Source: Corallococcus macrosporus DSM 14697
Lineage (GTDB): Bacteria; Myxococcota; Myxococcia; Myxococcales; Myxococcaceae
Assembly: GCF_002305895.1 (NCBI RefSeq)
Contig: NZ_CP022203.1
Coordinates: forward strand, 8,822,001 to 8,886,000
Length of the DNA: 64,000 bases
Direction: 5' to 3'
The notes under the pieces were generated by a model. It worked only from the letters and a program-made list of their open reading frames with translations, had not been told where the DNA came from and searched no databases. Made by a program: the position numbers and the translations under genes. Below are positions 25,543 to 32,919 of the stretch, one piece after another (within the stretch, counting starts at the first letter, position 1; the number at the start of each line of letters is the position of its first letter).

Positions 25543-26041
25543 GCCGCGTTCCCGCGCTCAGCGTGGTGGGCTGGTCCGGCGCCGGCAAGACGACGCTGCT
25601 CGTCCGGCTCCTCCCGGAGCTCGCCGCGCGGGGCCTGCGCGTGGCCGTGGTGAAGCACTCCTCGGAGGCCCACCCCCTGCACCGGCCCGGCAGCGACACC
25701 GCCCGCTACCAGGAAGCGGGCGCCGCGCTCACCGGCTTCGCCACCCCCGCGGGCGTCCAGCTCACCACCACCACCGCGCCCGCGGACGCGCTGCCGTCGC
25801 TGCTCGAGCGCTTCGCGGGCAGCGTGGACCTGGTGCTCGTCGAGGGCTGGAAGGACGGCCCCCTCCCCAAGCTGGAGGTGTGGCGCGAAGGCCTGGGCCC
25901 GCCGCTCTCGCCCTCGCGCCCGGAGACGCTCGCGGTGCTCGCCACCGAGCCCACGCTCCCCCCGGACTTCCCCCCCGCCCGCGCGTGCTCCCCGCGGGTG
26001 ACGTGCGCGCCGTGGCCGACCTCATCCAGGCCCACCTGCGC
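25539..26041 (+). CDS. mobB: MobB adaptor protein, reading frame broken near its C-terminus
   Basis: P-loop GTPase adaptor of molybdopterin guanine dinucleotide synthesis. The Walker A motif GWSGAGKTT is near residue 12, the HSSEAHPLHRPGSDT motif near 45, and LVLVEGWKDGPLPKLEV near 100. Up to about position 25969 the frame is normal. After a run of seven C (25970-25976) the expected C-terminal tail (RVLPAGDVRAVADLIQAHL) appears in the -1 frame, the same frame as fdhD. The original frame continues without stop to 26609 but reads as non-native sequence. Either a base is missing, or a -1 slip on C CCC CCC yields a MobB-FdhD fusion. Confidence 0.85.
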
Positions 26042-26932
26042 CCGGGCCGCCCCGCGCCCCTGCCCCCGGAGGACGCCCGCGGCGTCACGCAGCGCCCCGT
26101 CCAGCGGTGGGACGGGGCCGCCCTCCTCCCCGCCCGGGATGACGACCTCGCGGTGGAGGAGCCGCTGGAGATTCGCGTCAGCGGGGACACGGTGGCCACC
26201 ACCATGCGCACCCCGGGGCATGACCGCGCGCTGGCCGTGGGCTTCCTCTTCGCCGAGGGCATCATCCAGAGCGCGAATGATTTGGGCACCCTGGCGCACT
26301 GCGGCCGGCTCGGCGAGGAGGGCTTCGGCAACGTCATCGAGGTCACCCCCGCCGCCGGCGTCCTCCTCGACGTGGAGCGCGTCAGCGCCGCGCGCCGGGG
26401 CACCCTCACCACCTCCGCCTGTGGCGTGTGCGGCCGGCGCGACGTGGACGACCTGCTCGCCGTGTGCCCGGCCCTGCCCCCCGGCCCCGCGCTCCCCCCG
26501 GACGCCGTGGCCCGCGCCACCGGGCACCTGCGCCAGGTGCAGCGCAACTTCGCCCGCACCGGAGGCGTCCACGCCGCCGTCGCGCTCGACGCACAAGGCC
26601 ACCTCCTGAGCGCCCATGAGGACGTGGGCCGCCACAACGCCGTGGACAAGGTGGTGGGCGCGCTCGTCCTCCAGGGCCTCGTGCGGGGTCCCCGGGACAC
26701 CGCCCCCGCCCCTTTGACGCGTCAGCCCGCAATCCTCGCCGTCAGTGGACGCGTCAGCTTCGAGATCATCCAGAAGGCCGCCATGGCGCGAATCCCCATC
26801 GTCGCGGGCGTCTCGGCGGCCAGCTCCCTGGCGGTGGACCTGGCCCTGCGTGCTGGCATGACGCTGGCCACGTTCGTCCGGAACGGGCGCTTCAACGTCT
26901 ACACGGGCGCCGAGCGCCTGCTACAGGTCTAA
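26003..26932 (+). CDS. fdhD: Formate dehydrogenase accessory sulfurtransferase FdhD
   Basis: Transfers sulfur from a cysteine desulfurase to the molybdenum cofactor of formate dehydrogenase. Visible motifs are DDDLAVEEPLEIRVSGD, TPGHDRALAVGFLFAEG, the active cysteine loop TTSACGVCGR, GGVHAAVALD, AHEDVGRHNAVDKVVG and SGRVSFEIIQKA. All are in place and the length is normal. No strong start is visible: GTG at 26003 or 26012 would give a normal N-terminus, but this frame is open back through the MobB C-terminal tail, so the protein may be made as a fusion with MobB. No formate dehydrogenase gene is in the window. Confidence 0.93.
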   Translation: MRAVADLIQAHLRPGRPAPLPPEDARGVTQRPVQRWDGAALLPARDDDLAVEEPLEIRVSGDTVATTMRTPGHDRALAVGFLFAEGIIQSANDLGTLAHCGRLGEEGFGNVIEVTPAAGVLLDVERVSAARRGTLTTSACGVCGRRDVDDLLAVCPALPPGPALPPDAVARATGHLRQVQRNFARTGGVHAAVALDAQGHLLSAHEDVGRHNAVDKVVGALVLQGLVRGPRDTAPAPLTRQPAILAVSGRVSFEIIQKAAMARIPIVAGVSAASSLAVDLALRAGMTLATFVRNGRFNVYTGAERLLQV

Positions 26933-27265
26933 CCCCCTGAAACGCCTGGCCCCTATCCGGGACTGCCGCGCTCCTGGCATCATCGGTGCGCTCGCGTCAG
27001 AGCGGCATCGTATATGCAATAAACGCGTGACGGCGGAAACGCGGGATGCCGCGGTGAAACACGATGTGTTCGTGACGCTCGGTGAGCTCGGACGTGGGTA
27101 GGGTCATCGCAAGATTTCACTGCTGTCACGTCTTACTCACGCGGCAGGGGTTGCACGAGGCCGCGATATCGGGCAAAACTGGTTTCCTTCCGACTTAAAC
27201 ATTTCTAGCCTCAACGGCGACCTCTGCTTCAACTGCATGAAAGTGAGCAGAGGGGGGTGGACACG
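26933..27265. promoter_or_regulatory. Leader region of the eps locus
   Basis: 333 bp with no credible gene. It contains a perfect palindrome AACAC-GAT-GTGTT (27058-27070) and a direct repeat CGTGACG (27026-27032 and 27071-27077), both possible operator elements. A partial sigma-54-like match (TGGCA with GG-N10-GC spacing, 26975-26990) is present but the -12 part is poor. The ribosome site of epsZ is the G-run at 27252-27257. Confidence 0.35.
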
Positions 27266-28741
27266 ATGAGCGGCGCAACGGCAAGTGCGGCGGTGGTCGG
27301 TGCTCCTGGGTCGGCCAACGCTCCGGGACACGCAATTGAAGAGGTGCAGGGGCCGCCCAGGCTGGCTCCGGGGTTCGCGGCGAAGCTGAACCTCACGGTG
27401 GACCTCGTGCTGCTGTCGGTGGTGCTCGTGGGCTCGGCGTGGCTGAGCGGGCAGCTTTCGGCGGAGGCCGGTTGGAAGGTGTCGGGGCTGGTGCTGGCGG
27501 CGTGGGTGGTGTGGATTGTGACGGGCACCGCGCTGTGCCTGTACGACTCGCGCTTCGCCGAGCGCAGCAAGCTGGACCACGTGGCGCTGGTGTCGGTGAC
27601 GACGCTGGCGGTGGTGACGGTGCTGGCGCTGGGCAGCGTGGCGGCGCCGGCGGTGGTGACGGCGCCGGTGGTGGGCCCGCTGCTGTTCATCTTCTGGCCA
27701 GTGACGCTGCTCTTGCGCCTGTTCGTCTTCCGTCCGGTGGCCTCGCAGGAGCGCCCCATGGACGCGGTGCTCATCGTGGGCACGGGCGCCATGGGCCGCT
27801 ACACCGGCGAGGACCTGGCCAACCGTGGCCGCCGGCAGATTCTGGGCTACGTGCGCTTCCACGACGACAACGGCTCGGTGGGCGAATTGCCCGGCCCCGT
27901 CATGGGTTCGGTGGACGACCTGGAGGGCATCCTCCGCAACACCGCGGTGGATGAGGTGTACATCGCCGGCAACACGCTGAAGCAGGGCGAGTCCATGCAG
28001 GCGGCCATCAAGCTGGCCGAGCGCTTCGGCGTGCCCTTCGCGCTGCCCGCGCACAGCTTCCGCCTGGACCGCGCCCGCCCGGTGGAGCGCCGCGCGGTGG
28101 CCGACGGCTTCCTGCACTTCGCGGCGGTGAGCCCCAAGCCGCACCAGATGGCGATGAAGCGCCTGTTCGACATCTGCGTGTCCGCCGCGGCGCTGTGGGC
28201 GCTGCTGCCGCTCCTGGGCATCGTGGCGCTGGCGGTGAAGTTCACCTCCAAGGGCCCCATCTTCTTCAAGCAGCTGCGCGTGGGGCAGAACGGCAAGCCC
28301 TTCTACATGCTGAAGTTCCGCTCCATGGTGGTGAACGCCGAGGAGCTGAAGGAGAAGCTGGCCGCGCACAACGAGCAGACGGGCCCCGTCTTCAAGATGA
28401 AGCACGACCCGCGCATCACCGGCATCGGCCGCTTCATCCGCAAGTTCTCCATTGATGAGCTGCCCCAGTTCATCAACGTGCTGCGCGGGGAGATGAGCAT
28501 CGTTGGGCCGCGCCCGCCGGTGCCCGGCGAGGTGGCCAAGTACGAGACGTGGCAGCGCCGCCGCCTGTCGGTGCGGCCCGGACTCACCTGCATCTGGCAG
28601 GTGTCGGGACGGAACCAGATTTCCTTCGAGGAGTGGATGTACCTGGACATGCAGTACATCGACCACTGGAGCCTGACGAGCGACCTGCGCCTGCTGCTCC
28701 AGACGGTGCCGGTGGTGCTCACCGGCCGCGGCGCCAGCTAG
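27266..28741 (+). CDS. epsZ: Polyprenyl glycosylphosphotransferase, EpsZ-like
   Basis: Initiating enzyme of exopolysaccharide synthesis: moves a sugar-1-phosphate from a nucleotide sugar to undecaprenyl phosphate at the inner membrane. 491 residues with four N-terminal membrane helices (about 35-135), a central CoA-binding-like domain (VLIVGTGAMGRYTGEDL), a fifth helix near 300, and a C-terminal sugar transferase domain. That domain has the signatures FKQLRVGQNGKPFYMLKFRSM, DELPQFINVLRGEMSIVGPRPP and RPGLTCIWQVSGRN. Followed by wzx, OPX, receiver and chain-length genes in the M. xanthus eps order, hence the symbol. An upstream GTG at 27257 is too close to the ribosome site. A strong terminator follows the stop. 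Confidence 0.92.
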   Translation: MSGATASAAVVGAPGSANAPGHAIEEVQGPPRLAPGFAAKLNLTVDLVLLSVVLVGSAWLSGQLSAEAGWKVSGLVLAAWVVWIVTGTALCLYDSRFAERSKLDHVALVSVTTLAVVTVLALGSVAAPAVVTAPVVGPLLFIFWPVTLLLRLFVFRPVASQERPMDAVLIVGTGAMGRYTGEDLANRGRRQILGYVRFHDDNGSVGELPGPVMGSVDDLEGILRNTAVDEVYIAGNTLKQGESMQAAIKLAERFGVPFALPAHSFRLDRARPVERRAVADGFLHFAAVSPKPHQMAMKRLFDICVSAAALWALLPLLGIVALAVKFTSKGPIFFKQLRVGQNGKPFYMLKFRSMVVNAEELKEKLAAHNEQTGPVFKMKHDPRITGIGRFIRKFSIDELPQFINVLRGEMSIVGPRPPVPGEVAKYETWQRRRLSVRPGLTCIWQVSGRNQISFEEWMYLDMQYIDHWSLTSDLRLLLQTVPVVLTGRGAS

Positions 28742-28768
28742 AGCAGGCCACCAGGCGACCCAACCTTT

Positions 28769-28807
28769 GCGGGGGCGGCATTGACGTGCCGCCCCCGCTC
28801 GTTTTCT
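28769..28807 (+). terminator. Strong intrinsic terminator after epsZ
   Basis: A perfect 12-bp GC-rich stem (28769-28780 paired with 28787-28798), loop TTGACG, followed by the T-rich TCGTTTTCT. This is the clearest rho-independent terminator in the window. It lies 27 bp after the epsZ stop and before the flippase gene, so downstream eps genes need read-through or their own promoter. Confidence 0.85.
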
Positions 28808-28854
28808 ATGCACCCGGGCAGTCCTGGCCGGCGCCGGGGCCGCACGCTCCCACC

Positions 28855-30390
28855 GTGAACAGTCCCAGCCATTCCATTTCGCAGGACGCGGGCGAGCGCG
28901 AGCGCTCGCATGAGGCGATGGGCGCGGTGCGCAACGGGCTCCAGCTCGGGGGCTCGCTGCTGGCCACGTATGCCATCGCCATGGGCGTGCGCTTCCTGCT
29001 GCCGGCCCACCTGGGGCCGGAGAGCTTCGGGCGCTTCAACTACGCCGACAGCTTCTCCGCCGTCTTCTTCATCGCCACCCACCTGGGCCTGGAGATGTAC
29101 ATCCGCAAGGAGGTGTCGCGCCGGCCCGAGCACGCCAGCGACTTCTTCGGCAGCACGCTGCTCTTGCGGCTGGGCCTCACCGCGGTGCTGATGGGCGTCA
29201 TGGCGCTGGTGATGGCCCACTTCGACGAGCCGGCCGAGGTGCGCCAGCTCGTCTACGTCTTCGCCCTGGCCCAGTCGCTCATCATCATCAACGCCTCCGT
29301 GGCCGCGCTGCTGCACGCCAAGGGCAAGGTGGCGGGGCTGTCCGTCTCCAACATCGTCACCAAGCTGGTGTGGGGCGGAGGCCTGCTGGCCGTCGCCGTG
29401 GCGGGCCTGCCGCTGCCGTGGCTGGCGGTGCCGCTGGTGGCGTCGGAGGCGGTGAAGCTGGGCGTGGGCTGGTACCTGGCCCGCGCGCACATGGGGCTCA
29501 CCTTCAAGGTGGACGTGCCCGCCACGCTGAAGGTGCTCAAGGCCAGCCTGCCCTTCTTCATCACCGGCGCGGCGCTGGCGGCCAACGGCCGGCTGGACGT
29601 GATGCTGCTGGGCATGGTGGCCAGCCACGAAGAGGTGGGCTGGTACGGCGCGGCGTGGAACATCGCGGGCCTGACCTTCTTCCTCAACCCCGTCTTCGGC
29701 TGGGTGCTGATGCCGCTGGCGTCCCGCGCGGCCGAGCGCTCCGAGGCGGAGCTCACGCGGCTCACCCGCCGCGCCATGGAGGGCACGCTGGCCGTCACCG
29801 TGCCCATGATGATGCTCATCGTCCTGGGCGCGCCGCTGTGGGTGGGGCTGATGGGCGGCGCGTTCGCCGAGTCCGCCATGCCGCTGCGGCTGATGTCGCC
29901 GCTCTTCGTCCTGGCCTTCGTGACGATGAACGCCGGCCTGTGGCTCACCATGACGAACCGCGAGTGGTGGGTGACCATCACCAGCGTCATTGGCAGCGTG
30001 GGGCTGATTCCCCTGCTCAACCTGCTGCTGATTCCGCTGATGTCCGACGCCCTGGGCAACGGCGGCGGCGCGGCGGGCACGGCGCTGTCCATGCTGCTCA
30101 TGGAAATCTGCGTCACCATCAGCCTGTTGGGGCGCATGGGCAAGGCGGCCTTCGACGGGCGCCTGGTGTCCATGATTGCCAAGACGGCCGCCATCTGCGT
30201 GGCCATCGTCGCGTTGGACCAGACCCTGCTGGCCTCCTTGAACCCGTGGGTGCGCCTCACCGTGGAAGCCGTGCTCTACATCGTCGCGGTGCTGGCCACC
30301 GGCGCGGTGCGCCCCGGCGAGGTGCTCCAGGTGGTGCGCATCGCCCGCCGCCGTGGACAACCCGCGCCCGAGGCCGCGCCCACCCCCTGA
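28855..30390 (+). CDS. wzx: Wzx-type polysaccharide flippase
   Basis: A 511-residue integral membrane protein of the MOP/Wzx superfamily that flips lipid-linked repeat units across the inner membrane. About 12-14 hydrophobic helices are visible. The N-terminal pattern NGLQLGGSLLATYAIAMGVRFLLPAHLGPESFGRFNYADSF and the later AWNIAGLTFFLNPVFGWVLMPLASR are typical of the family. The start is uncertain: GTG at 28855 is used here, ATG at 28918 is the alternative, and neither has a strong ribosome site. It sits between a terminator and the OPX gene, 17 bp upstream of the latter. Confidence 0.88.
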   Translation: MNSPSHSISQDAGERERSHEAMGAVRNGLQLGGSLLATYAIAMGVRFLLPAHLGPESFGRFNYADSFSAVFFIATHLGLEMYIRKEVSRRPEHASDFFGSTLLLRLGLTAVLMGVMALVMAHFDEPAEVRQLVYVFALAQSLIIINASVAALLHAKGKVAGLSVSNIVTKLVWGGGLLAVAVAGLPLPWLAVPLVASEAVKLGVGWYLARAHMGLTFKVDVPATLKVLKASLPFFITGAALAANGRLDVMLLGMVASHEEVGWYGAAWNIAGLTFFLNPVFGWVLMPLASRAAERSEAELTRLTRRAMEGTLAVTVPMMMLIVLGAPLWVGLMGGAFAESAMPLRLMSPLFVLAFVTMNAGLWLTMTNREWWVTITSVIGSVGLIPLLNLLLIPLMSDALGNGGGAAGTALSMLLMEICVTISLLGRMGKAAFDGRLVSMIAKTAAICVAIVALDQTLLASLNPWVRLTVEAVLYIVAVLATGAVRPGEVLQVVRIARRRGQPAPEAAPTP

Positions 30391-30407
30391 GGAGAGCTCC
30401 GTCCCCC

Positions 30408-31046
30408 ATGCCGTCCCCGCACCGCCAGCCCGCCTCCGCCCCGCGCCGTCCCTGGCGCTCGTTCGCCTGCGCCGCGCTGCTGCTGCTGGCGCCCGCCTGC
30501 CGGGGCCTGGGCAAGTACACGTGGGTGGATGACTACCAGGAGAAGCCGCCCCCGGTGGACGCGGCGTACCGCATCGCCGCGGGCGACTTGCTCAACATCC
30601 GCGTGTGGAACCAGGAGTCGCTCACCACGCAGGCCCGCGTGCGCGAGGACGGCCGCATCAGCCTGCTCTTCCTGGATGACGTGGAGGCCGCCGGCCACAC
30701 GCCGGCCATGCTGTCGCAGCAAATCCAGACGCGGCTGAAGGACTACATCAACCACCCCGTCGTCACGGTGGCGCTGGAGATGGCGCGCCCCATCAAGGTG
30801 ACCATGGTGGGCGAGGTCAACCGCATCGGCCCGCTGGAAATCGAGCCGGGCGCCAGCGTGCTGGAGGCCCTGGCCGGCGCGGGCGGCTTCACCGAGTACG
30901 CCCACAAGGACCGCATCTTCGTCATGCGCCAGGAGGAGGGCGCCGAGCTGGAGCGCATCCGCTTCCGCTACGACGACCTCATCCACGCCGAGGGACGCGC
31001 GCCCGCCTTCCGCCTGCGCCCCGGTGACGTGGTGGTGGTGGAGTAG
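30408..31046 (+). CDS. epsY: Short OPX polysaccharide-export lipoprotein, EpsY-like
   Basis: A 212-residue outer-membrane polysaccharide export protein. A signal peptide ends in LLAPAC (lipid attachment Cys near residue 29). The polysaccharide export domain (YRIAAGDLLNIRVWNQESL, VREDGRISLLFLDDV) and one SLBB domain (VMVGEVNRIG-type, EPGASVLEALAGAGGF) follow. It is much shorter than Wza (about 380 residues) and lacks the C-terminal helix that makes Wza's outer-membrane pore. In M. xanthus such short OPX proteins work with a separate beta-barrel encoded alongside, which here would be the next gene, 3 bp downstream. A GGAGAG ribosome site lies about 14 bp before the ATG. Confidence 0.9.
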   Translation: MPSPHRQPASAPRRPWRSFACAALLLLAPACRGLGKYTWVDDYQEKPPPVDAAYRIAAGDLLNIRVWNQESLTTQARVREDGRISLLFLDDVEAAGHTPAMLSQQIQTRLKDYINHPVVTVALEMARPIKVTMVGEVNRIGPLEIEPGASVLEALAGAGGFTEYAHKDRIFVMRQEEGAELERIRFRYDDLIHAEGRAPAFRLRPGDVVVVE

Positions 31047-31049
31047 CCC

Positions 31050-32300
31050 GTGCTGGGCACCGTCCTCACCGTCGCGATGCTGGAGGTGTCCTCCGCCTCC
31101 GTCAGCTACGCCACGGCCGCGCGCGTGGACTCGCGCCTGCGCTCCAACGAGGACCCCGCGCCCGAGGCCCCCTCCGTCGCGGGCGACACCGACATCACCC
31201 CGCTGCTGGGCCTGGAGCTTCGCGACGGCAACGCCGCGCTCCAGGTGGAGTACGCCCCGCGCATCAGCTTGCGGGAGGTCACCGCCCGCGCGCGCACCGA
31301 AGTCCAGCACATGGGCCGCCTGGCCGGCCTGTGGCGCCCCGAGCGCGGACTGTCCCTGCGCCTGTCGGAGGAGCTGGTGCTGGGCAGCGTCAACCTGCTC
31401 ACCACGGACCTGGGCTCGCTGCCCGGAGGCACGCCGGGCACGGACCCGGACGGGCCGCTGCGTCCCCCCGGCGGCGGCGGCCCCCTGCAGCCGCTGCCCC
31501 AGGCGGACACCGTCTACTTCCTGTCCTCGGCCACCACGCTGACGGCGGACACCGGCTGGCTGGGGCGGCGGTGGAACCTCACCGGCTCCGGCGGCTTCTC
31601 CATCAGCGGCGGCCTGGACGGGCCCGCCCGCGAGTCCGTGCCGCTGCAGTACGGCCCGCGCGCGGACGTGTCCGTCAGCCACGCGCTGTCGCCGCTGAGC
31701 GCCCTCACCACCTCCGTGGCCTTCACCCTCGCGCGCTTCTCCACCGGGGCCAACAACACCATCGTCACGCTGCGCGAGGCCTGGGGGCACCGGGTGGACC
31801 GGCGCACCGCCCTGGAGGCCGGGGCGGGTGTGAGCGTGGTGAACTCCATCCCCGTGCCCCCCGCCGAGGGCGAGCCCGAGCCCGGCCCGCTGGACGGCCC
31901 GCGGACGGAGCTGCTCCCCAACCTGAATCTGGGGGTGAGCCACCGGGTTCCCTCGCGCACGGCGGACTTCAACGGCCGGGCGGACCTGCGCGTCGTCCCC
32001 TTCACGGACCGGCTGACGGCGCGCGTCTACCCCCGGGCGGACCTGACGCTGACGGGGACGTGGGCGCTGGGGCCCCGCGTCCGGGTGTCCGCCATCGGCG
32101 GCGGCGCCGCGGCCGTGGGGGGCTCCAGCGGGGACAGCATCCTCTCCGGGGGCTTCACGGGTTCCTGGATTCTCACACGGTGGGTGTCCGTGGATACCGA
32201 CCTCCGCGGCACCTGGAGCCGCTCGCCCGAGTTGCCGGCGGCCCGGCTGACGTGGGCGGCGACGCTGGGCCTGTCCGTGCGGCAAACTGGTATCCTCTGA
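31050..32300 (+). CDS. epsX: Outer-membrane beta-barrel partner of the OPX protein, EpsX-like
   Basis: A 416-residue exported protein with alternating-residue beta strands throughout (for example ALQVEYAPRISLREV, RWNLTGSGGFSISGG, ADLRVVPFTDRLTARVYP), Gly/Pro-rich loops, and no internal helices. The N-terminal hydrophobic stretch (LGTVLTVAMLEVSSASVSYA) serves as signal. The position directly after the short OPX gene matches M. xanthus epsX, whose product is reported as a barrel that completes the OPX export channel. It has a GTG start 3 bp after the previous stop, so translation is likely coupled. Sequence alone shows a barrel; the export role comes from the locus. Confidence 0.8.
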   Translation: MLGTVLTVAMLEVSSASVSYATAARVDSRLRSNEDPAPEAPSVAGDTDITPLLGLELRDGNAALQVEYAPRISLREVTARARTEVQHMGRLAGLWRPERGLSLRLSEELVLGSVNLLTTDLGSLPGGTPGTDPDGPLRPPGGGGPLQPLPQADTVYFLSSATTLTADTGWLGRRWNLTGSGGFSISGGLDGPARESVPLQYGPRADVSVSHALSPLSALTTSVAFTLARFSTGANNTIVTLREAWGHRVDRRTALEAGAGVSVVNSIPVPPAEGEPEPGPLDGPRTELLPNLNLGVSHRVPSRTADFNGRADLRVVPFTDRLTARVYPRADLTLTGTWALGPRVRVSAIGGGAAAVGGSSGDSILSGGFTGSWILTRWVSVDTDLRGTWSRSPELPAARLTWAATLGLSVRQTGIL

Positions 32301-32311
32301 GGGCTGCCGAC

Positions 32312-32488
32312 ATGGCGAAACTCATCTTGATGTCCGTCCTCATCCTCACCATCGCCCTGCCAGCGAAGGCGGCGAGGGATCCGCACCCCGTGCGGGGGCT
32401 GAAGAAGGCCATCCTCTGGTTCGTCCTCTTCAACGCGGCATACACGTACGGCGTCGTGGTCTGGGTGCCAAGGCTCGGGTTCGGCTGA
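32312..32488 (+). CDS. Small membrane protein of the eps locus
   Basis: A 58-residue protein with an N-terminal hydrophobic stretch (LILMSVLILTIALPAKA, signal peptide or anchor) and a second one (AILWFVLFNAAYTYGVVVWV). It lies 11 bp after epsX and 26 bp before the response regulator gene, on the same strand. The ATG and codon pattern look genuine. No family is recognised; its position suggests an accessory role in polymer export or assembly. Confidence 0.65.
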   Translation: MAKLILMSVLILTIALPAKAARDPHPVRGLKKAILWFVLFNAAYTYGVVVWVPRLGFG

Positions 32489-32514
32489 GCGAGTTTCAGA
32501 AAGGTTGACGACGG

Positions 32515-32919
32515 ATGGAGTCCGACCTGCGCACGGTCCTCCTGGTGGAGGACGCCCCCTTCTTCCGGAAGATGCTGGGCGACTACCTGCGGGACATGGG
32601 TTTCAAGGAGGTGGTGGAGCTGCCCAGCGGCCGCGCCGCGCTCAAGCACCTGGAGACGGCCGCCCGTCCGGACCTCGTGTGTCTGGACCTGACGCTGCCG
32701 GACATCTCCGGGTACGACTTGTGCGAGCACATCCGCCGCACGCCGGCCATGGCGGACGTGCCGGTGCTGGTGGTGAGCGCGCGGGACTTGCCGGAGGACA
32801 AGGCGCACGCCGAGGAGGCCGGCGCCAACGGCTACCTGGGCAAGCCCTTCACCCAGGAGGAGTTCACCCGGCGGGTGCGGTCGCTGCTCAAGAGCACCGG
32901 GGCCAGGAGGACACCGTGA
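32515..32919 (+). CDS. epsW: Single-domain response regulator, EpsW-like
   Basis: A 134-residue stand-alone receiver domain. The acidic pair is in LLVEDAPFF, the phospho-acceptor Asp in LVCLDLTLPD near residue 61, the conserved Ser in VLVVSARDL, and the Lys in LGKPFTQEEF near residue 113; all are intact. There is no output domain, so it must act by protein contact. In M. xanthus a single-domain regulator (EpsW) is encoded at the same place in the eps locus. Its stop overlaps the next gene's GTG start (GTGA). Confidence 0.92.
   Translation: MESDLRTVLLVEDAPFFRKMLGDYLRDMGFKEVVELPSGRAALKHLETAARPDLVCLDLTLPDISGYDLCEHIRRTPAMADVPVLVVSARDLPEDKAHAEEAGANGYLGKPFTQEEFTRRVRSLLKSTGARRTP

Noticed and set aside
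26042-26609. Continuation of the mobB frame past the C-run
   Set aside because: Overlaps the well-conserved fdhD frame and encodes Pro/Arg/Ser-rich sequence without family resemblance; it exists only because stops are rare in GC-rich DNA.
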